From assembly GCA_035524895.1 (NCBI GenBank), contig DATLFI010000039.1, forward strand, positions 1 through 5,277: 5,277 bases of DNA, read 5' to 3'. This stretch comes from DATLFI01 sp035524895 (GTDB lineage Bacteria > Acidobacteriota > Thermoanaerobaculia > Multivoradales > Multivoraceae). Below are positions 1-5,043 of this stretch, in pieces; within the stretch, counting starts at the first letter, position 1, and the number at the start of each line of letters is the position of its first letter. Below the pieces are notes generated by a model. The model did no database searches, was not told the DNA's origin, and was given only the letters and a program-made list of their open reading frames with translations. The position numbers and the translations under genes are program-made.

Positions 1-202
1 GATGCGGTGCCATCGTGCAGGAGGCCCAACGTAGCCAGCGGCCGCAAACCCCCGCGCCCCAAGCGGTTGGGGCGGCGTGGGGCCGTCTGCGGTGTTGCGC
101 TCGCTCAGCGATGGACCCAGCATCGCCACCGCTCGCGCGCCTACCATACGGCCCCACGGCGCTCCCAACGCAGCCCACGGCGGTTCCACCACGGGCTGCT
201 AG
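1..202. repeat. Intergenic palindromic repeat, copy 1 (left part outside window)
   Basis: Bases 1-56 match 4338-4393 in direct orientation at 55 of 56 positions; the only difference is t32 against c4369. Bases 169-199 match the reverse complement of 4263-4294 at about 28 of 31 positions with one single-base gap. Segments 34-56 and 169-199 therefore look like the two parts of a right arm whose left-arm counterpart is seen only in copy 2; the left arm of this copy would lie before base 1. Bases 193-202 (gggctgctag) recur at 4393-4402. The element lies 26 bases beyond the stop of the minus-strand gene ending at 228. No convincing ORF is present. A repeat-type element, a transcript-end structure or a structured RNA are all possible; I do not recognise the family. 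Confidence 0.75.
57..168. repeat. Palindromic 112-base segment interrupting repeat copy 1
   Basis: This stretch has no counterpart in copy 2, where the two flanking sequences are directly joined (in inverted orientation, at 4294/4295). It opens with a perfect hairpin: CCCCAA (57-62), a GCGG loop, then TTGGGG (67-72). A longer stem also spans it: 66-71 pairs with 164-169, 72-74 with 160-162, and 76-86 with 148-158, the last being 11 perfect base pairs. Inside, 108-113 pairs with 121-126 around a 7-base loop, and 89-94 can pair with 127-132. The ends are thus inverted repeats, as in a small non-autonomous insertion or a REP-like unit. No clear target-site duplication is visible, so insertion here versus loss in copy 2 is inferred. 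Confidence 0.55.
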
Positions 203-227
203 AGGAGGTCTGCAGGTGGTCGGGCGC

Positions 228-1346
228 TCAGTTCGACGCGGCCACGCGAATGCTCCCGCTTCCGGTGTCGAGGCGGACGTTGGCGGCGCCGCCGCCGAGA
301 CGGATCTTCAGCTCGTCGCGCCCGCGATGCAGCGTCTCGTAGTCGCGCAGGTCGACCTGGATTCCTCCAGATCCCGTGTCGGCTTGGACCTGAGCGGACG
401 TGTAGCTCGGCACGAGCAGGGTGATCGAGCCGCTGCCGGTATCGATCTCGAAGGCGCCCGACCCCATCTCGACAAAGGCCACCACGACCTCGCCGCTGCC
501 CGTGTCGATCGTCGCACTGTCCGCAGACACGCCGCGTGCGGTCACCGATCCGCTTCCGGTGTCGACGAGCAACGATCTCGAGCGAACATCGGTCAGGTCT
601 ACAGGGCCCGAGCCCGTGTCGATCGCCAAGCGGGGACTGTCCGCACGAGTCACCGTCACGGCTCCGGAGCCAGTGTCCACGGAGAGCTCGCCGTCGATAT
701 CTGCCAGATCCACGGAGCCGCTGCCGGTCGAGATCTCGAGGCTCCCACGGATCCTTTCGGCGGCCACCGCGCCCGACATCAAGTCGAGAGACAGCTCTCC
801 GTCGACGCCGCTGGCACTCACCTCTCCGACACCGTGCTGCAGCTCGAAGACTCGTCCCCGCGGCACCCGGACCATCACGTCGGCCCACACCTCGGAGCCA
901 GAGCCGCGCCCGCTGATCTCGATCCGCTCTCCCGTGACCGCGTCCAGCAGCTCTCGGAGCCAGCCGCGATCGCCGTCGCGTCGCCGGCTGGCGATCGTCG
1001 TTCGGCCGCGACCGAGGGGCGGATACACGAAGCGTCGTTCCTGGGCTACCGGAAAGGCGATCTCCAGGCTGGATCGCCTGCCTTGCCGCGCGATCAGCTC
1101 CGGCGCGAGCCGGCCCGCGTCGCGTCCGCGGATCGTCACCTCGACCTCGAACGCGTTGCCGTCGTGGCCTTCGACGTGGATCTCGCCGATCAGGTTTCCC
1201 AGGAAGAGCGAACGCCCTTCGAAGCTGAATGCTTCGGTCCTCTCTGCGAGCGCGGCGCTGGCTAGCGTCAGGCCTACGAGACCAACGAGAACTGTGCGCA
1301 CCAGGATGCATAGCTCGGCGGAGGCTTTGAGCGTCGATCGGTTCAT
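228..1346 (-). CDS. Exported DUF4097-type beta-repeat protein
   Basis: This encodes a 372-residue protein of unknown function. It starts at ATG 1346, preceded by AGAGGTG with a 7-base spacing. Residues 1-34 form a signal peptide: a hydrophobic core near residues 14-30, then an ALA cleavage site before Glu35. Residues 35 to about 200 are beta-rich without clear motifs. Residues 206-364 contain one STGSG and seven DTGSG motifs, mostly 18-21 residues apart, each followed by short hydrophobic beta segments (for example VDTGSGAVTV). This pattern is typical of the DUF4097 / putative auto-transporter-adhesin group of right-handed beta-repeat proteins. No transmembrane anchor, lipobox or catalytic domain is seen, so it is probably periplasmic or surface-associated. 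A GTG at codon 16 could give a shorter signal peptide but has a weak ribosome binding site. The gene lies downstream of epmB on the same strand after 134 bases, so it may have its own promoter. Confidence 0.85.
   Translation of the reverse strand: MNRSTLKASAELCILVRTVLVGLVGLTLASAALAERTEAFSFEGRSLFLGNLIGEIHVEGHDGNAFEVEVTIRGRDAGRLAPELIARQGRRSSLEIAFPVAQERRFVYPPLGRGRTTIASRRRDGDRGWLRELLDAVTGERIEISGRGSGSEVWADVMVRVPRGRVFELQHGVGEVSASGVDGELSLDLMSGAVAAERIRGSLEISTGSGSVDLADIDGELSVDTGSGAVTVTRADSPRLAIDTGSGPVDLTDVRSRSLLVDTGSGSVTARGVSADSATIDTGSGEVVVAFVEMGSGAFEIDTGSGSITLLVPSYTSAQVQADTGSGGIQVDLRDYETLHRGRDELKIRLGGGAANVRLDTGSGSIRVAASN
255..735 (-). repeat. Coding tandem repeats (TGSG units) in the DUF4097 gene
   Basis: The Asp (or Ser) codons that open each TGSG unit fall at 729-731, 675-677, 618-620, 561-563, 504-506, 441-443, 378-380 and 267-269. 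The spacings are 54, 57, 57, 57, 63, 63 and 111 bases, all whole codons, so the unit is about 19 residues, with one double-length gap near the C-terminus. The shared DNA core on the plus strand is close to ccgctgccggtgtcgat. Codon choice varies among the units, so they look like old repeats kept by protein structure rather than a recent DNA expansion. Confidence 0.8.
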
Positions 1347-1353
1347 GGCACTA

Positions 1354-1360
1354 CACCTCT
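1354..1360 (-). promoter_or_regulatory. Ribosome binding site of the DUF4097 gene
   Basis: Read on the minus strand, AGAGGTG lies 7 bases before ATG 1346. It selects this start over the upstream in-frame start at 1433 and over the internal GTG at 1301. Confidence 0.65.
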
Positions 1361-1461
1361 GGGGTGGTCGCGGGTCCTGGGGCTGGGACCGGGCCCTGCA
1401 TGGAGGACGTGCCCGCAAGCGCGAAGGTTTCACCGCGTCCGTGGAGCGGAGGCGGCTGATC

Positions 1462-1480
1462 CGGCTGCCGCGCCCAGCCG
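1462..1480 (-). other. Hairpin just after the epmB stop
   Basis: A 6-bp perfect stem (1462-1467 with 1475-1480) encloses a 7-base loop directly after the epmB stop codon. There is no run of T after it on the minus strand, so it is not a canonical intrinsic terminator. It could protect the 3' end or act with Rho. The remainder of the 1347-1480 gap shows no convincing promoter; a weaker 5-bp stem (1373-1377 with 1386-1390) is also present. Confidence 0.3.
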
Positions 1481-2566
1481 CTACACGTCGCCTTCACGAA
1501 GGTCCACTGGCAGCTTGGAGGCTCGACCCGGAACCTCTACCACCAGCCTCGGTACCAGGTAGCCTGGAAGGCGCTCCCGCAGGTCATCGGCGAGTGCACG
1601 AGCGCGATCCACCGGCACCGTGAAGTGTGCCGCACCAGCGACCGGATCGAGCAGGTGCAAGTAGTACGGCAGAACGCCCAGACCGAACAGACCTTCACTG
1701 AGATCGCAGAGCGCGTCGGCGTCGTCGTTGACCCCGGCGAGCAGCACGGACTGGTTGAGCAGGTTCACGCCACGCTCTCTCAGCGGCGCCAGGGCGGCGC
1801 CGAGCGTGGCGTCGAGCTCACCGGCATGGTTGGCGTGCAGGACCACGACTTTCCGCAGTCGAGAGCGATCGAGCGTCGCGATCAGCCCGTCGTCGAGCCG
1901 CTCCGGCAGCACCACCGGCACCCGCGTGTGCAACCGGAGGCGCTCGAGGTGCGGCACCCCGTCGAGCTCCCGCAGCAGCGCGCCGAGCGCTTCGTCCGAC
2001 AGCATCAGCGGATCGCCGCCGCTCAGGATCACCTCGCGGATCGACGCATCGCGACGCAGGTATTGGAGGGCCGCGTCCAGGTCCCGCGAGACGGAGGCCT
2101 CCGCGTAGGGGTAGTGCCGGCGAAAGCAGTAGCGACAGTGGACCGCACAGGCGCCGGTAGCCACCAGCAGCACCCTGCCGCGGTACTTGTGCAGCACTCC
2201 CGGGACCGGCGCGGCGTGAAGCTCGGCGAGTGGGTCGGTCAGGAAGCCTGAGACGGCGACACGCTCCGCCAGGCGCGGCAGCACCTGCAGCAGGAGGGGA
2301 TCCATCGGGTCGCCACGTCTCATCTTCGCCACGAAGCCGCGCGGGACCCGCAACGGGAACTCCGACGCGCTGTCGGGCTCGATGCCGCAACTCGCCGGCT
2401 CCAGCTCGAGCTCGTGCAGCAGCTCGGCCACATCGCGCACGGCCGCGCGCAAGAGCAGGCGCCACGTCCCAGTTGGCCAGGGCACGTCGCGACACCGGCC
2501 CGCGCTCGCGCCGACCTCCGTTGCTATGATCGGTGCAACGCCCGATCGTGCTTCGTCCGGAGCCAC
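1481..2566 (-). CDS. epmB: EF-P beta-lysylation protein EpmB (lysine 2,3-aminomutase family)
   Basis: This is a cytosolic radical SAM, PLP-dependent enzyme that turns L-lysine into (R)-beta-lysine, the donor used by EpmA to modify EF-P. In the 361-residue product, the N-terminal region holds FPLRVPRGFVAKM and HKYRGR, both characteristic of the EpmB/KamA group. The radical SAM cluster motif CxxxCxxC is at Cys140, Cys144 and Cys147 (CAVHCRYCFRRHYPY). SGGDPL follows at 182-187 and LLNQSVLL lies near residue 270. The C-terminal SKLPVDL contains Lys351, the likely PLP lysine. The length is slightly above the 342 residues of the E. coli enzyme. I chose GTG 2566 because GAGGGGG precedes it by 5 bases. 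A TTG at 2587 has no ribosome binding site, and a GTG at 2485 would give 334 residues. The gene is divergent from efp across 82 bases. The assignment to EpmB rather than catabolic KamA rests on size and on the efp/epmA neighbours. Confidence 0.95.
   Translation of the reverse strand: MAPDEARSGVAPIIATEVGASAGRCRDVPWPTGTWRLLLRAAVRDVAELLHELELEPASCGIEPDSASEFPLRVPRGFVAKMRRGDPMDPLLLQVLPRLAERVAVSGFLTDPLAELHAAPVPGVLHKYRGRVLLVATGACAVHCRYCFRRHYPYAEASVSRDLDAALQYLRRDASIREVILSGGDPLMLSDEALGALLRELDGVPHLERLRLHTRVPVVLPERLDDGLIATLDRSRLRKVVVLHANHAGELDATLGAALAPLRERGVNLLNQSVLLAGVNDDADALCDLSEGLFGLGVLPYYLHLLDPVAGAAHFTVPVDRARALADDLRERLPGYLVPRLVVEVPGRASKLPVDLREGDV
2522..2530 (+). promoter_or_regulatory. Candidate extended -10 promoter for efp
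   Basis: TGCTATGAT fits an extended -10 element (TGN followed by TATGAT, one mismatch to TATAAT). This AT-containing site stands out in very GC-rich sequence. It lies about 120 bases upstream of the efp start, inside the 5' coding part of epmB. No -35 hexamer is recognisable at the proper distance, which extended -10 promoters can tolerate. If used, it would give an efp leader of about 110 bases antisense to the epmB start and its ribosome binding site. Confidence 0.3.
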
Positions 2567-2571
2567 CGGTT

Positions 2572-2578
2572 CCCCCTC
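2572..2578 (-). promoter_or_regulatory. Ribosome binding site deciding the epmB start
   Basis: GAGGGGG on the minus strand is separated by 5 bases from GTG 2566. It lies inside the longer reading frame that would begin at TTG 2587, which itself has no purine-rich leader. Confidence 0.55.
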
Positions 2579-2639
2579 GCGGGCCAAACTACTACGAAGC
2601 GTGCCCGGCGGCCTGCGACCCGGTCGGTGCGTAACTCAT

Positions 2640-2643
2640 GGAG
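2640..2643 (+). promoter_or_regulatory. Ribosome binding site of efp
   Basis: GGAG lies 5 bases before ATG 2649. An ATG at 2638 overlaps it but is out of frame. The longer in-frame extension upstream to 2382 runs antisense through epmB and is not needed, because translation from 2649 gives the family's normal N-terminus. Confidence 0.7.
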
Positions 2644-2648
2644 TGAAC

Positions 2649-3215
2649 ATGGCCAGCTATGGCATGAACCAGCTTCGCAATGGCCTGAAGCTGCTGATCG
2701 ATGGCGACCCGCACGTGGTCGTCGACACTTCCTTCGTGAAGCCCGGCAAGGGCCAGGCGTTCACCCGTATCAAGGTCAAGAACCTGCTCTCGACTCGAGT
2801 GACGGAGCGCACCTACAAAGCGTCCGAGAACCTCGAAGGCGCCGACGTCGTGGACGTCAACATGCAGTACCTGTATCGCGACGGCGACGGCTGTCACTTC
2901 ATGAACCCGGAGACCTACGATCAGGTCACCGCGGACGAGGCGGCGATGGAGGATGCGGCGCCGTGGCTGCGCGAGCAGGACGTGTGCACTGTCACCCTGT
3001 GGAACGGGCGCCCGATTCAAGTCGTTCCGCCGAACTTCGTAGAGCTGGAGGTCACCGAAACCGACCCCGGCATGCGCGGTGACACCTCCAGCGGCGGGAC
3101 CAAGCCGGCCACCCTCCAGACCGGAGCGGTGGTCAAGGTGCCGCTCTTCATCCAGATCGGCGAGCGTCTGAAGATCGACACGCGATCCGGCGAGTACGTT
3201 TCGCGGGCCAAGTAG
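2649..3215 (+). CDS. efp: Translation elongation factor P
   Basis: EF-P binds between the P and E sites of the ribosome and promotes peptide bond formation at polyproline stretches. The product has 188 residues, the same length as E. coli EF-P, and aligns with it from end to end. The modification loop reads FVKPGKGQAF, with Lys34 as the predicted beta-lysylation site, in agreement with the flanking epmB and epmA genes. Domain I covers about residues 1-64. The middle OB domain includes DVVDVNMQYLYRDGD and the HFMN segment. The C-terminal OB domain carries the EF-P signature near 145-165 (KPATLQTGAVVKVPLFIQIG) and ends in DTRSGEYVSRAK. The start is ATG 2649 with GGAG before it. epmA follows after 46 bases on the same strand and is probably co-transcribed. 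Confidence 0.98.
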   Translation: MASYGMNQLRNGLKLLIDGDPHVVVDTSFVKPGKGQAFTRIKVKNLLSTRVTERTYKASENLEGADVVDVNMQYLYRDGDGCHFMNPETYDQVTADEAAMEDAAPWLREQDVCTVTLWNGRPIQVVPPNFVELEVTETDPGMRGDTSSGGTKPATLQTGAVVKVPLFIQIGERLKIDTRSGEYVSRAK

Positions 3216-3261
3216 AGCGTACCGGAGGCAGACGCCTCGCCCGGCCGGCCCTCACATACCC

Positions 3262-4221
3262 GTGTGCGACTGGAGACCTGCCGCAAGCCTCGAGCGTCTT
3301 CGCCTGCGCGCGCGATTGATCGACCAGGTCCGGACGTTCTTCTCGGCGCGGGGAGTGCTCGAAGTCGAGACTCCCCTGCTCGCATCAGCCACCGTCACCG
3401 ACACCCACCTCCAGAGCTTCGAGGCCTCGAGGGAAGGTCGTCCGGTAGGCTACCTGCAGACCTCCCCCGAGTTCGCGATGAAGCGGCTGCTCGCCGCCGG
3501 CTATGGCTCCGTGTACCAGGTGTGCAGAGCCTTTCGGGACGGCGAGCGCGGCCGCTTGCACCTTCCTGAGTTCACCATGCTCGAGTGGTACCGGGTCGGC
3601 TTCGACCACCACGCCCTGATGGACGAGGTGGAGGCGCTCCTCGCGACCCTGCTCGGCACCGCCGGCTCGACGCGCTTGACCTACCGGGAGCTGTTCCGGC
3701 GCACCCTCGGTCTGGACCCGCTGACCTGCGACGTCGAGCGGCTTCGGGTCCTCGCCGAGGACTTGCATGTGCATGGCGAGCTCGACCGGGACGAGCTCCT
3801 CGCGCTCCTGCTGACACATCGCATCGAGCCCACTTTCGTTCCCGGCTCTGTGCTCTTCGTGCACGACTTCCCCGCCTCCCAGGCGGCACTGGCGCGACTG
3901 CGCGAGGACCGCGACGGCATCCTGGTAGCCGAGCGCTTCGAGGTCTACGTCGGACCGATCGAGCTCGCGAACGGCTTCCACGAGCTCCGCGATGCCGCGG
4001 AGCAGCGCCGCCGATTCGAGCGTGACCTCGAGTCGAGGCGGGTGTCCGGGCTCGCGGAACCTCCGATCGACGAGCGGCTGCTCGCGGCGCTCGTGCATGG
4101 TCTGCCCGAGTGCGCGGGCGTAGCTCTCGGCTTCGACCGGCTGGTGATGCTCGCCGCGGGCGCGCAGAGCGTCGCCGAGGTCACGGCCTTTCCCGATGAC
4201 CTGCGCCCGTCCGGCTGTTGA
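3262..4221 (+). CDS. epmA: EF-P--(R)-beta-lysine ligase EpmA (GenX/PoxA)
   Basis: A cytosolic paralogue of the class II lysyl-tRNA synthetase catalytic core. It adenylates (R)-beta-lysine and transfers it to Lys34 of EF-P instead of to tRNA. The product is 319 residues (E. coli 325) and lacks the anticodon-binding domain of true LysRS. Visible landmarks are motif 1 GVLEVETP (31-38), TSPE (67-70), motif 2 from FRDGE to PEFTMLEWY (91-110), ELANGFHEL, and motif 3 GVALGFDRLVML (286-297). The start is GTG 3262, which puts DWRPAASL where E. coli has SWQPSASI. No upstream in-frame start exists in the 46-base gap after efp. There is no ribosome binding site next to this GTG; the only GGAGG (3224-3228) is too far away and is partly in a 5-bp hairpin (3225-3229 with 3234-3238). 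Translation may therefore depend on coupling to efp or be weak. Confidence 0.96.
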   Translation: MCDWRPAASLERLRLRARLIDQVRTFFSARGVLEVETPLLASATVTDTHLQSFEASREGRPVGYLQTSPEFAMKRLLAAGYGSVYQVCRAFRDGERGRLHLPEFTMLEWYRVGFDHHALMDEVEALLATLLGTAGSTRLTYRELFRRTLGLDPLTCDVERLRVLAEDLHVHGELDRDELLALLLTHRIEPTFVPGSVLFVHDFPASQAALARLREDRDGILVAERFEVYVGPIELANGFHELRDAAEQRRRFERDLESRRVSGLAEPPIDERLLAALVHGLPECAGVALGFDRLVMLAAGAQSVAEVTAFPDDLRPSGC

Positions 4222-4262
4222 CGATCGAGGCCGGTAGCCTCGCGCCCTGACATCCCCTACTG

Positions 4263-4402
4263 GCAGCCCGTGGTGAAACCCGCGTGAGGCTGCGCGCGGG
4301 GATCTGCGGCCGCTGGCAAGGCGTGGCCGACGAACGCGATGCGGTGCCATCGTGCAGGAGGCCCAACGCAGCCAGCGGCCGCAAACCCCCGCGGGCTGCT
4401 AG
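4263..4402. repeat. Intergenic palindromic repeat, copy 2
   Basis: This fills most of the 216-base convergent gap between epmA and the minus-strand gene ending at 4438. Bases 4338-4393 repeat 1-56 with one mismatch. The left arm 4295-4317 and right arm 4371-4393 are inverted copies, matching at 21 of 23 positions, including a perfect 13-bp block (4305-4317 with 4371-4383) that contains GCGGCCGC. The intervening 53 bases include a small hairpin, CGATG 4337-4341 with CATCG 4348-4352. The outer left arm 4263-4294 is the inverted counterpart of 169-199 in copy 1; the matching part of this copy's own right arm is missing except for gggctgct (4393-4400). The convergent position would suit a bidirectional transcript-end structure, but there is no T run, and the DNA repeat itself suggests a dispersed element. 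Confidence 0.7.
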
Positions 4403-4437
4403 GGCCCAGCACTCGCCGCCCGGGCAGCGCTCGGCGC

Positions 4438-5043
4438 TCAGTCCGTGCTCGCGGGAATCCGACGGAACGGCGGGCTCTCCTCGCCGACCTCGAGGTCCTT
4501 GCCGTCGCTGCGGCCCGATTCGAGCTGCACGACGGTCCAACGCACCTGCTGGAAGGCGCGCGACGCCCAGAAGGTCAGCTCGCTCCAGTTCTCCGGCGCG
4601 CGTCCGGCCAGGCGCACCCGAAGCCCGAGGACCGAGGGCGGGGCCTCTGCGTCCGCAGACATCGCGCGTTGGCGATCGGGAAACGAGACCCCGAATGGCG
4701 TAGCCTCGCCGTCGAAGCGCACCCGTATCCTGCGCTGGAAGAGGCCGCGGAGCCGTTCCAGCCCGTCCTCGAGCTCCTCCTCGCGCATGGCAGCGACCCG
4801 CGCGGCGAGCACAGCCGAGTCGTGGCCGGAACCTGCGCCGAGCAGCAGGGCGTCCAGATCGGCGCTGATCTCTACCAGGAAGCTGCCATCCGCGCGCAGC
4901 ACGGCGGCCACCGCCGTGACACCGAGATCGTGCGCGGCCGCCACAGGAGGCGCGACCAGGCAGCAAACCGTCGCCAGGAGGATCGCGGCAACACGACGAG
5001 GCAGGCTAGGATCCTCGACTCCATGAGTGTGGCGCTCACCCAC
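4438..5043 (-). CDS. Small exported protein, function not recognised
   Basis: A reading frame of about 201 residues from GTG 5043. It has an N-terminal export signal: RR, then a hydrophobic stretch (VAAILLATVCCLVAPPVAA) before AHDLG. The mature part, roughly 165 residues, has no transmembrane segment. It begins with a beta-like DLGVTAVAAVLRADGSFLVEIS, continues into a charged helical region (MREEELEDGLERLRGLFQRR), then a second beta-rich part containing SELTFWASRAFQQVRWTV. The overall look recalls the soluble N-terminal domain of some HupE/UreJ-like membrane proteins, but this is a weak impression and no membrane part follows. The start is uncertain. There is no in-frame ATG near the signal peptide; GTG 5043 overlaps apaG by 21 bases, the upstream GTG 5124 would add 27 residues, and a CTG at 5004 has a better purine leader but is a rare start. 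Confidence 0.7.
   Translation of the reverse strand: MGERHTHGVEDPSLPRRVAAILLATVCCLVAPPVAAAHDLGVTAVAAVLRADGSFLVEISADLDALLLGAGSGHDSAVLAARVAAMREEELEDGLERLRGLFQRRIRVRFDGEATPFGVSFPDRQRAMSADAEAPPSVLGLRVRLAGRAPENWSELTFWASRAFQQVRWTVVQLESGRSDGKDLEVGEESPPFRRIPASTD

Noticed and set aside
24..72. GCCCAAC followed by GTTGGGG, considered as an integron attC recombination site.
   Set aside because: GCCCAAC fits one attC core, but GTTGGGG does not end in a pyrimidine as the other core requires. The same region in copy 2 has no matching GTT core, and the neighbouring genes are core chromosomal genes rather than cassettes.
255..735. DTGS motifs resembling the catalytic motif of pepsin- and retropepsin-type aspartic proteases.
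   Set aside because: The motif occurs seven times at about 19-residue spacing in a beta-repeat array, without the flap or the second-lobe context of a protease. It is a structural turn here.
255..735. CRISPR-like array, because of regularly spaced similar sequences.
   Set aside because: The spacing is always whole codons, the repeats are imperfect, and the region is an intact reading frame encoding protein repeats.
15..1265. Long plus-strand open frame of about 416 codons opposite the DUF4097 gene, and a second at 421-1623.
   Set aside because: They are antisense to a gene with a signal peptide, ribosome binding site and regular protein repeats. Their translations are low-complexity Arg/Ala/Ser/Pro text typical of GC-rich shadow frames.
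3225..3238. Hairpin between efp and epmA as a terminator.
   Set aside because: The stem is only 5 bp with no T run, and the two genes belong to one pathway on the same strand, so co-transcription is more likely.
3385..4350. Minus-strand frame of about 321 codons opposite epmA.
   Set aside because: epmA is unambiguous along its whole length on the plus strand, and the antisense translation has no recognisable domain.
1..4402. Composite transposon or genomic island bounded by the two repeats.
   Set aside because: No transposase or integrase lies between them, the enclosed genes are housekeeping, and base composition looks uniform. The copies are better read as dispersed intergenic elements.
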